Below, piece by piece: positions 33,901 through 44,100 of a stretch of DNA of 64,000 nt. Below the pieces are notes generated by a model. That model ran no database searches and had not been told where the DNA came from. It saw only the letters and a list, made by a program, of their open reading frames with translations. Source of the DNA: Lytechinus variegatus. Its lineage: Eukaryota > Echinodermata > Echinoidea > Temnopleuroida > Toxopneustidae. The stretch lies in the NCBI RefSeq assembly GCF_018143015.1, contig NC_054744.1:3493059-3557058 (forward strand). The letters run 5' to 3'. Position 1 is the stretch's first letter. Each line of letters opens with the position of its first letter. Made by a program: the position numbers and the translations under genes.

Positions 33901-36027
33901 CCAAAAGACGTAAAAAAGTGGAAGTTGCTGCTACGTTGTTTCGCGCTCAACATTTAAGGGATGGAGCCTCGTTGGTCTGGCGCTGTTCAGTGGCTTGCCG
34001 TTTCCATAATCATTTGGGCAAGATTAATTTTCAGAATGTTTTTTTTTTATCTATTTTGAACAATAAAATATGGGTTTCCTCTTTTGTTTCATTTCATTTT
34101 CATGAACTTCACTTTCATTGGATGTATTGACCTATATCTTATTATTTATTTTTTTGCTTGTGTTGCAATAGGTATGTCAAGCAGGATGTGCAGCTGTAGC
34201 AGCCATAGTTCTTCGTAAACCAGCCAACTGCCTGGCGGTAATGGAAGCTGAGGGGGCTAAACTTCTGGTTCAAATCCTGACAATACATAAGGATGAAGCA
34301 GCAGTACAGGTAATATTGTACAACAACCTTGAATCTAGTTTTTGTTTTCTCTTGTCTTTCTCTTATGATCTTCATTTAATTGATTATTTTATCTTTATGA
34401 CTGTTATTGTGTCTCATATTTATCTTCAGTATTTTGGAATTCCATTTATATTTTAATATTTTGTAAATGTTTGATTTGTTTGTAATAATTATGCCCTGTA
34501 ACTTGAGTATTTATTGAATACACTTGACATCTACTATTTCTGATCATTGCCTAGCGGAAGCAATTTTCAGACCAGATTGTGCAAATCATGTAATATTGCT
34601 CTTTTTTAGTTGAAATTTACCCAATTCAAACAGATTTCTGTGCTTCCAAGAACTTCATCTGAACACGCTCACACATGAAAATAGTTAAAGAACAGAACTG
34701 ATTGCAATGTAGGGTATTCCCTTTCCACTGTTGATAATGTGTGAAATGAAAATTGCCTAATGCAATAATTGTTTCACAGTGTGCATCTATCCATGTAGCT
34801 GATGCAGCCCGACGGAAACGGGTAAATTTTCGTGATTGTGCAAAAAAGAATGAATATTCAGTGTGCATCGTGACAATATATTTGTTTAGAGGCTGGAGTG
34901 AAAGCCATATGCTTTACACTGTATAATGTTTACCAGTACACTGTAGTGCAAGAAGTGGGTTTTGGCTCAACAAGAGAAGACAACTGTTATTAATCAGAAT
35001 ACTATTTACCTCTTCTGGGTGTGAAATCGGAACAATAGACCACATTTAAGGGGATAATCTGTCTACTATAGCGACACATTATGCAGCCATCCCAGCTAGA
35101 GGAAGTGTCTCTTTGATATCCTGGTATTAATCAGATCACTATTACCTACCTGTGCTAAGTGGGTAATTGTCTGATAGTATGTAAAGTTGGAACAATAGGC
35201 CACCATCAAGGGGATAGTCCATCTATTATACCAATTACCAAAGTATAATATTGTTAAAATTTTCTAGCCATCCCAGGGAAAGAAGGTACATTCTACATCC
35301 TGATATTGATTTTCCAATGATGAGTAATGAAAGAGTCAGATTTGCTCTAAAAACACCCATATTTTAAAGCAAGATATTAACTTTTTAAGGTCAAAACATG
35401 CGGCTTCGGGGTGGGCGTGTTTTAGTGTCTAAAATGTGAAATAACAAAAAGTATGTATCAGAAACTAATTAAATTATGAAATGAAAGCTCCCGACTCGAG
35501 CAATGTTCGACTGATGCAAGTTTACCTGTATTAGTACAGTTGTGCTCAAAAGTTACTGAACCTCACCACAATATGTACTTATTTGTGAATACAGACTACA
35601 ATTCTACGAAGATTGGCGAGCCCAGAGATACAAACTTAATTGAATGTAATATTTTATCACCTGACTTCACAATTAAATATCTAAAACATGACAGCACTTG
35701 AACACTTTAAATATATTCATTTTCTAGAGGGGTTCACTAACTTCAAGCACCGCTGTATAATACAATGTATTGATATATTAGTTCATGATTTTACAACACA
35801 TTTTTTTTAATTTTGACCGACAGAAACAAGCCTGCAGGGCAGTGCGGAACCTAGTCGCCAGGACACCAGAGCACCAGGATCCGTTTATACAGCTTGGAAT
35901 AGAAGGTCTTCTAAGGGACGCAGAGAAGCACTGCCCAGACGATGCTAAAGCCGCCCTCAGAGACCTACACCTCAAGGTGGAATTACGAGAGCTTTGGAAG
36001 GGAGAAAAGAACCCATTAACCAATTAA
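30840..36027 (+). CDS. ARMC6: Armadillo repeat-containing protein 6
   Basis: Complete gene in six coding exons: 30840-30999, 31482-32135, 32727-32872, 33493-33624, 34172-34309, 35824-36027. They total 1434 bases including TAA, or 477 aa, close to the vertebrate length. Phases 1,1,0,0,0 close exactly. The start [18 protein letters not shown] and the segment [13 protein letters not shown] match the conserved ARMC6 N terminus. The middle is alpha-helical with armadillo-like repeats (for example [47 protein letters not shown]). The C terminus has [15 protein letters not shown] and [19 protein letters not shown], a family signature. ARMC6 is a poorly characterised, largely cytosolic adaptor-type protein; I infer no pathway. 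An acceptor-like ACTACAG upstream (about 30802) hints at a 5' UTR intron. It is tail-to-tail with PARP16. Confidence 0.95.
31482..32135 (+). CDS. ARMC6: ARMC6 coding exon 2
   Basis: The largest exon, [18 protein letters not shown] to ILLEVMQ, carrying the first armadillo-like repeats. Acceptor TACAG, donor GTGAGT at 32136. Confidence 0.95.
32305..32488. mobile_element. 184-bp TIR element in ARMC6 intron 2
   Basis: Tips CAGAGCTGCCAA and (reverse complement) CTGAGCTGCCAA. TGTATG precedes the left tip and follows the right tip, a 6-bp direct repeat. The interior is a run of AATACTGA/TCAGTATT motifs. hAT-like tips with a shorter than usual target duplication. Confidence 0.55.
32727..32872 (+). 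CDS. ARMC6: ARMC6 coding exon 3
   Basis: [18 protein letters not shown] to GDDLASQ. Acceptor TTGCAG, donor GTGGGT at 32873. Confidence 0.93.
33493..33624 (+). CDS. ARMC6: ARMC6 coding exon 4
   Basis: [17 protein letters not shown] to RYIRAPQ, one armadillo repeat. Acceptor CTGTAG, donor GTAAGT. Confidence 0.93.
34172..34309 (+). CDS. ARMC6: ARMC6 coding exon 5
   Basis: [17 protein letters not shown] to KDEAAVQ. Acceptor CAATAG, donor GTAATA. Confidence 0.93.
34970..35300 (+). repeat. Diverged two-copy tandem repeat, ~160 bp
   Basis: GGAACAATAG.CCAC, AAGGGGATA.TC, and GCCATCCCAG occur twice, with GGAACAATAG starting at about 35029 and 35189. ARMC6 intron 5. Confidence 0.6.
35824..36027 (+). 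CDS. ARMC6: ARMC6 coding exon 6 (last)
   Basis: [17 protein letters not shown] to GEKNPLTN and TAA at 36025-36027. Acceptor CGACAG. Confidence 0.94.
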   Translation, partial: KQACRAVRNLVARTPEHQDPFIQLGIEGLLRDAEKHCPDDAKAALRDLHLKVELRELWKGEKNPLTN

Positions 36028-36061
36028 GTAATAGTTATAATATGCAACATTTGAATAGTAC

Positions 36062-36651
36062 TTAAAGGTCAAGTTCACCTCTGAAAAATGTTGATTTGAA
36101 TCAATAGAGAATAATCAGACAAGCACAATGCTGAATATTTCATCCAATCGGATGTAAAATAAAAAAGTTATGACATTTCAAAGTTTCGCTTATTTTAACA
36201 AAATAGTTGTATGAATGAGCCAGTTACATCCAAATGAGAGAGTCGATGATATCACTCACTCACTATTTCTTTTGTTTTTTTATTGTTTGAATTATACAAT
36301 ATTTCAATTTTTATGAATTTGACGATTAGGACCTCCTTGCCTTAAGCACAGAATGTTAAATAATGGAATTCCAAATGTTCAGGGAGGAATGACACTTCAT
36401 TTCACATGACAAGAAAATGAAAATATTTCTAATAATAAAATACAAAAGAAATAGTGAGTGAGTGATGTCATCAGTTTCTCATTTGCATACCGACCGAAAT
36501 GTGTATATAACTGTTTTGTGAAATGAAGCGAAACTTTAAAATGCCATAACTTTCTTATTATCCGATTTTGATGAAATTTCCAGTGTTGTGCTTGTTGAAT
36601 TTTTCTCTTTTCATTCAAATCAAGTTTTCATTGGGGTGGACTTGTCCTTTA
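36062..36651. mobile_element. TTAA-flanked MITE, copy 2, in ARMC6 3' UTR
   Basis: TTAA at 36062-36065 and 36648-36651. Tips AGGTCAAGTTCACC and GGTGGACTTGTCCT. Same family as 2386-3001 but in inverted orientation. It starts only 35 bases after the ARMC6 stop codon, so it is probably transcribed in the 3' UTR. Confidence 0.8.
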
Positions 36652-37220
36652 AAGGGATACTCCAGGCAAAAAATAATACAATTTGAACAGATAGAGAAAA
36701 AATCAGACCAATAGAACACTGAAAATTTCATCAAAATCTGACAAGGAAGAAGTTATGACATTTTGAAAATTTGCATTATTTCGGTAGAACAGTTTTATGC
36801 ATGTCTTCATCAGTATTCAATGAGCTAACTGATGATGTATCATGTCATATCCCCACTTGTTCTATTGTATTTTATGAGATAAATCTGTAGTAGTAATTCA
36901 AATTTTGTCCTCCACGATCTAAAAAAATTGGATTGACAACTGATTTAATACAGATAATCATTGTTGCAACTTATAAGGGAGACATATTATACACATGAAA
37001 ATATGACATAATTTTGATTTCATGTAATAACATAAGAGAAGGAAAAGTGGGGATGTGACGTCATCAGTCCACCTAATGAAAATCCATGATGATGTGCCTG
37101 TCACTGTTTTTGCAAAATTTTGCGAGGCTTTAAAATTCAATAACTGTCATTTATCGCATTTAGATGATATTTTTAACATTTTGCTCTGTGAATAATTTTC
37201 AGCTTGGATTTTTCCTTTAC
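36648..37220. mobile_element. Adjoining TTAA-type MITE, related family
   Basis: It begins at the same TTAA that ends the previous element, with tip AGGGATACTCCAGGC. The right end near 37200-37220 (GCTTGGATTTTTCCTTTA) is a degenerate inverted copy. Inside it has GAAAATTTCATCAAAATCTGA, shared with the TTAA MITE, so the two families are related. Confidence 0.55.
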
Positions 37221-37261
37221 TCCAATGTCTCTAAGCAGTGCATAGTCAGTGTTAGCCGGAA

Positions 37262-37430
37262 TTTAGCATGGCTACCCTGATCAGGCGCTCCTGCAATCAA
37301 GAATTTCCTTCCTATCAGTAGCCATTTACTACACCTGGGTGGAGAGTGGCAAATGTAGGACATTGCCTTTATCAAAGAAGTGCCATAGTGGGATTCAAAC
37401 CCCGGAGCTTATAAAAGAGAGGTTGGCAAA
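37262..37430 (-). mobile_element. tRNA-derived SINE copy (minus)
   Basis: Minus strand: B box GGTTTGAATCCC near 37390, CACTATGGCACTTC, TTTGCCACTCTCCACCCAGGTG, then the body to GCCATGCTAAATTCCGG. The head is degraded. Confidence 0.65.
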
Positions 37431-37930
37431 TTTGTATGGGTACAAAGTTTTGCTATTTCTTTTGATTTGTGCTTGCGTGACAAAGTAATATGCCCTATGT
37501 TGTAACTCATTGATAACAAATTGGCTGAACTCTGTAATAAAAGGGATCTGACTGCATCCAAACTTCAGGGGCAAACCACTATCTAAACCAGTGATGTGTG
37601 ATCACCACTTTAAAATTTTTCTGTTGCTGCATAGTGATGGTTTTAAACAAGAATCCTTAAACAATGCATGTAACAGTGGGTTTGGGAAGAATTCGGTAAT
37701 CAGTCTTCATAATATATCCGTTGTCTGCTTTATATCGATGTTACTCCAAATTATTAAGCACTTCATACATGTACTTGTATGTCTTTACACGTAAAAGCAG
37801 AATATTACAATATTTCCATTATTATTCCGCTTGTGCTGCAATGTGAAAAATTTGTAAATATATTTATTGATGTTTATATGGAGTGAAAGTTTGTTGTTGC
37901 ATCTTTTATATATGATTTTGCAATAATTTG

Positions 37931-37936
37931 AATAAA
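37931..37936 (+). terminator. Candidate ARMC6 poly(A) signal
   Basis: AATAAA in TTTGAATAAATTTATTC, about 1.9 kb after the stop codon and downstream of the MITEs. It is the best placed signal before the purine tract; the true cleavage site is not shown by sequence alone. Confidence 0.35.
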
Positions 37937-38119
37937 TTTATTCATAAAATATGAGGAACCTGCCATTATCTTCTAGATTTTGTCAAAACTCCATTTTCTT
38001 ATATTTTTTGAAATGATTACTAAGCTCAATTAGCTCATGGTGGTGTACAAATGATTATGAAATGCTTTGAAGCAATGCAGAAAAAATTAATGTGATTTAT
38101 AACACGAAATTGGGAGAAT

Positions 38120-38530
38120 GTAGGGGAAGTGTGAGGTTTTCCAAGATATGGAAGAAGAGAGTGAGGTATTGAAAGGGGGTCAGACAGGAGGGGGAGGAAA
38201 GATTGGCACGTGTACAGAGAGGGGTTAAACGAGGGAAGGGGGAAATGAGATCGGAGAGGAGGCGAGGGGGAGGGGAGGTAAAAGAGATGGAGGGGGCAGA
38301 GATTGGGAAGGTGTAGAGGGAAAGAGATGGAGGAGGCAGAGTGAGTGGGGGAGGGATGAATATGGAGGGGCAGAGATGGGTAAAGGAGGGGAAAGAAGAG
38401 AAGACGGAGTGGAGAAGAAAGGGGTGAATAAAGGGAGAGGGAGATAGTTGAATGAAGGAGAAACTGAGAGGGGGGGGGGGTAAACGAGAAAAGAGAGAGG
38501 TGGACAGAAGAGCGAAAGAAAGAGGGAAGA
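38120..38530 (+). repeat. Polypurine tract between ARMC6 and PARP16
   Basis: About 400 bases of G/A-rich sequence (GGGGAGGGGAGGT, AGAGATGGAGG repeats). The frame on the minus strand at 38097-38648 is Pro/Ser/Leu low complexity and is not a gene. It lies between the 3' ends of the convergent genes. Confidence 0.85.
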
Positions 38531-38599
38531 GTGAGTTAAGTGATCCATCCTCACATCTTGCGACACATATAAATGATGCGCAAACTTCAAATGAAAGAC

Positions 38600-40951
38600 A
38601 ACTACTAAACTTCAAACATTTTATTGTTAGTACAGGTATTTCTTTCAAATAGTGGAAGACAAATAATATTCAAATACATAAAATTTCATATACTTTTTTT
38701 AAATACACCTTCATAAATTTGGTCTACATGTACAATCACCAAATGTTGATAAATATTGTTAATTAACAAGATAATACAATCGTCTATAGTGTCCACTAGT
38801 TGAACATCTCTCTTTTTTCCTATTGTGTACACCAACACTTTATTTTGAACACGTACAGTAAAAACTGCATGTATTTCCTTCTGCCCAAAAGACTTGAAAT
38901 ATTAAAGCAAGATTGACAGGCAAATAATTTGTCGACAATTACAGTACTGATGCTGATCTGGGGGCACGTGCCTCCATCTTTTCTAAAATTACCATTTCTT
39001 CTTTAGATATTTATTGGGTCAATTACATCCCTCTAATGTTCTATCTTTGAGGGATGTGGGTTCGGATTTGTTTTGGGCAATCAATTTTTCGAGTTGAAAC
39101 AAGTGCAATGCAAGAAAAGAAAGAAAAATAAATCCCCTTTATACGTTACCCAATATACAATATTCTGAGTCTGCCCCTATACTGGCATGCATTAAATTCA
39201 GATACAATATTGTATTTTCCAATCATAGAAATATAAAAGCTTTATTTTTCATAAATGCACACATGTTTTCTACCTATTTTCATTTTTTTTTAATTCTACA
39301 ATATAATAGTGACTTAGAAATCAAAAAGGCCATCATATATCAAAATAGCATAATATATTGTGCTTTAAAATTTCTTGCCATTTTGCAATCCTGCTCAACA
39401 TCATAACAGGTAAAAACAATAACATTAAATATAAAGATCTACATTGGTTGGAATAGCTTTTGTTTAAAACAATTATCATACCTAATTCTAATTATATGAA
39501 AAAATCAAAACTGAAAAAGAAAAGAAGAAAAAAATCATAAGACTAATTATAGATTTCACAAAAAACATCTGAAAATGAGAAAATAAAATTACTGTTACAT
39601 ATAACTTGAAAATCATATACTGTACACTCAGTATATACTGAATATTTCTAATTTTATCAATTACTAATGGGTTTTTTTAATGTGACTAAGCTAAAAAATA
39701 AAAATTCCTAAAACACTAACATGTAATTGATAGGATCAAAAAGGAAAAGAAAACGACTTCAGGAAATAATTTATTAAAAAGCATTGATTTTTCTTTTTCT
39801 TCAAATTAGAATTCAAAATAAAGCAATGATGTGGGGGAAAACAAAAGGCACATATTCAGGATTTCAGTGTACAGGTCAAACAAAGGCAAGGCTAGAAATA
39901 TTTAAATATACACAATTTATAACAGTATTTTAGATGTAAAGGGCAATGTTGTTTTTTTAATTACAGTCAAACTAATCAAAATATTTTCTTTATACTCCAT
40001 ACTCCCCCGTTTCCTGTGCATATTATGCTATGCATGAAAAAAATATATCGAGAAAAAGGGGTTTCAAGAACACATTTTTTGCAGCCTCTAACCATCTTAA
40101 AGATAAATCCCAGTTGTATGGTAACAATCTAAATATGAGCTTGAACAGAATCCAATGAAATTACCATCCAAGTGTTTTTATCTATAGATAAAAAATCATG
40201 TGGCAAATGGCTCTGGAAAAAAAAGTGTTATTGCTGAGGAAAGAGCAAAATAAGCATTAGATTCCATCAAATGTTGGGTATTTTTCCAAGCAATACTGAT
40301 ACACTGTCCCACAAATGGTTCTCTGTGTTAGTGATCATCAGAATTATCAGGTTTGAGCAAAGATTTCATGATTTCACAAAGATAAATTTACATTAATGTA
40401 CCAGATTTACTGATCTATGATAATATTGTGATTATTGACCTTGAGACTTTCTCATGAAATAATCATTTTCTGCAACTACTTTCTTTTACCTTTAACTTCA
40501 ACAATACAGCTCACACTCGTCTATATTATCTTCATTCATGTTACCACTGCTGTATCTATGGAATTGGATAATGCAATATTTGTCGGATAATTATCCGTTT
40601 AAATCCTACCATCAAACACTCTCATAGATTTGTCACAAAAGAGTTGTGTAAACACAACCACACAAGTTGTATGCTAGTCCCAAATGTGCTGCTCAAAAGT
40701 CAAGTTTAATTTGAGACTGACTTAGAACAATTCTTCCTGCAACAGGCCCTAGCTGCAGTAAAAAAATCCTGTGCCCATGAGAATAACTGCCCCAAGTTTG
40801 GTGTTAAAGACCCAATTTGTCTAAGGGTCACTACTGGGGCCACAGAAAAAAAGCTCTTTTTTTTTCACTTGTTATGACCACTCTTCATCTCTATGTGCAA
40901 TGTGCCTGTAGGTTTTTTTTAATCGGTCCACGCTATACACATAGGCCTTCA
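38600..40951 (-). other. PARP16: Presumed PARP16 3' UTR
   Basis: AT-rich, no exons. On the minus strand AATAAA at 38625-38620 lies about 2.3 kb after the PARP16 stop and just before the purine tract. That is consistent with one long 3' UTR, but this is inference. Confidence 0.35.
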
Positions 40952-41102
40952 TCAAGAATTAACATATCGTCGCCACATACTTTGAAACGATCTGGAGTTA
41001 ACAAAACTAACTAAGACGAGCACTATAATGTATCCAACTAGGAGTAGAGAGAAGAGATGTTCTCGTATCCATCTCTGACGATGCGACACTCTTGTAGATG
41101 AC
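40952..41102 (-). CDS. PARP16: PARP16 coding exon 6 (tail anchor)
   Basis: [15 protein letters not shown], a hydrophobic segment [19 protein letters not shown], then [15 protein letters not shown] and TGA at 40954-40952. Acceptor ATTAG at 41104-41103. It matches the human tail pattern (VSVINSSAFQHFWNR). No ATG and short, so easily missed by gene finders. Confidence 0.88.
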
Positions 41103-44100
41103 CTAATTAAGTGAAAAAATCAAAGAAGAATTAATGAAAAAAACACAAAGCCCTTCTATTTAATGCAGATTCACAAATTTCAAGGAAAATTGCGAGTCAA
41201 TCAGGCGAGTCCCAAAAATTGAAATTTTCTCTAATTCATTAATTCCATAGCAGATACAGTAGATAGATATTTTAGGTCCTTGTCCAATAGTGAAGACTTC
41301 TGTACTAGCAAAGCAACAAAAAAAAAAAATTAAATCCAAATCGATTAATTAAAGAAAACATTGTACTAGCAAAATTAACCAATAAAAGTTGAATAAACCA
41401 GGTATTAGGCAAAATTTGCTTTATTTTCTAACCAACATAATGAAAGGATTGGAAAATTTCAAAATTAAATTTAGAAGTTTGGTGTACAGAACCTCATAGA
41501 TCTCAACAACATTAAAACAAGATTGGTCATCAAAACGAAGGATATTGAATGTAGATGTAATCTGTGTGATTTTTCCTTAAATATAAATCAGCATAAATAA
41601 CTTTAATGCCAAAAATTCAATATGCTTTGTAGAAATGTTTTTGCTATATAATAGGTCTACATGATTTAGGAAATCGTTTGATTCATCACACTGCTAAAAA
41701 AAGAGAATAATTAGGGTCATCTCAATTAGCACTTTATAATACTCTTAGTTGTTTGAGATAACTTGTTGAAGATAAGGCATTGCTCCATTTGCTTATACAA
41801 ACCACATAACTTACCCTTGGGACACCTTTTTGTCAGCAAAGATGAGTAAGTACTTGATTTGGACTGTTTCACTATTTGTCACTACGTAATATCTCTCAGG
41901 CACAGCTCCGCCTAAACTGTCTGGAGCGTGAGATCTTGAAGGGGACGGATTGCTCTGGGTATCTGTTAAAGAAAAGGTAAATTTAATCAACAAATGACAA
42001 AGAGGATCCAATCACTGCACTTTTCTTTAAACATTTAAACCTAGTTTGAAACACCACTTCGGCAAACACTAAGATCATCAATCAATCACTAAATTGACTG
42101 ACCAATCAAGATCAATGTTACATGCGCATTTGGTTCAAAATACTGACCACCCTAACCCTAACCCAATCAGAAGTATTCTTTCATATTTGCTATTCATTGC
42201 CAAGCTTTGTGCTACGGAGAACAGAACAGCAAACTTTTATTTCGTTCTCTTTCAACCTGCTAAACAGCCAAAATTTAATAGAAATTATAATTCAACAGCT
42301 ATAGTTCAATGAAGTCTTTACCAGATATAATTCTCATTTCACTAACCTTTGACCTGGCATTTGACATCGGGATGATCCAGCATTGCACATACAGCAACAC
42401 AGCTCAGAGTGCTACCGATTAGACTCCGGGTCCAGCCCCTTCCCGCTGGGCTGTACGGCAAGGATACTGCCAGGTCACTGGATAAATAGGTGCCCTCACC
42501 ATACAGAGTGTTCTGAAACAAGAAGAGTCACGTTATTCTCATGAAAGATCCTGGACAATGAAACTATCACTTTTGATAGAAAGCAGCATGAATGAACACT
42601 ATAAGGGATACTTTAATGTAAGTACCGGATACCTATAATGGAATGTAATAATTTATGTAATGGGCAATTCCACAGGTTGGGACAAATCTGTAACGTGAGT
42701 AACCGACACATTCCAAAGATTTGCCAGGAGCATAATAGAATTTCCCAAGTTTTGTTTTTATACAAAGGATAGTCAGACTGTGTACTTTGTTGTGATACGG
42801 AGATGTTTAGTTCCTATCAATAATAATGGAGTTACAGCTCCAAGTATGAGTCAAGGTGTCTCCAAATGTAACGTGAGTAACCGTGGAATAGCCCTAATAT
42901 GTTTAAGGTCGCTGCCAGAGTAATTTGATAAGGCAAAGCGATGAACTAAGGAAGGGGCACTTTTTCACTCATTTAAATAGGAGGGGGTAAATACCCATCT
43001 GTTAAAAACATCTCCTAATTCTTTATTTTCATTTTTTTCTCCTCTAATCAAAATGTGAAAATCACAGCAGTAACTCCACCCTGCCATAGGGGGAGTCACC
43101 CCTATGATTTTCACATTTAAAATGGAGGAGAAAAAAATAAAAACGAAAAATGAGGAGTGTCAAACAGATGCCACCACCCTAGTACCTATGCCCCTGTAAT
43201 GACACTTTGACAAAAGCCTTTTGCGTAAATCTGTGACATCATACTTTTCAAGTGGGGGGGTGAAACAATAGATCATCCTCCCCCCCTGAACAATAGGTTT
43301 GCCACTTGTATTTACGCCAGTGACAAAGGCTTTTCAGGAGCGTATCTATCTCACCTTGCTCATATGTGCATGAAGGCCATTGCTTGTGATGGAATGAAAG
43401 TTATCCCATCTACTGCCATGGTAGGCATACAGTACATCGTACTCTTCACTCAGGGTCTTGAACCTGTCACCTGCAGCAGAATGGTACTCCACTTCAAAGA
43501 TAAAGCTTGGTTTCACCTCGTAGCTTGCCGCACCGGTCAAATCTTGAATAGCACGGTACTGAAGCAATGTTTTATAGAGACTGAATTATTACACTTTATT
43601 TTAATTATCTCAAATAAAAAACTTTTTTTTTTAAGTTGAAGACCTCTACCAAGATCATCAATTTATCCTCCTCCCACTACCACTACAAATTGCTACTACT
43701 ACTAATACTACTACTGCTACTACTAATAACAATAATGATAATCATAATAACAACAACAACAAAAACAACACTAATGATATTCATAGTTTTAATAATAGTA
43801 GTGATAATGATAAAAAGTAATTAAAATTTTAAATGATAATCATTAAAACAATATTAAACCAACCCTCGCATTTCAGTTGTATTTATCAAAGTATTAATGA
43901 TGTTTGAAATAAACGACCTAATCGCAATAGGTTTCAGATATCATTTGGGTTAGTTGATTGAATACTATCAACTTGATATTACAAAGTCAATCATTCAATC
44001 CATCAAATCCGTCCATAATACTGCTCAAAAGTTACAAATGTCCCCCCCCCCAAAAAAAAAAATGACATTAGATAATTGCACTATTGCACATTGAATGGAA

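Noticed and set aside
38097-38648. 183-aa minus-strand frame, Pro/Ser/Leu-rich
   Set aside because: Low-complexity complement of the purine tract, no domain.
42150-42164. Telomere-like CCCTAACCCTAACCC
   Set aside because: Only 2.5 units; too short to be a telomere relic.
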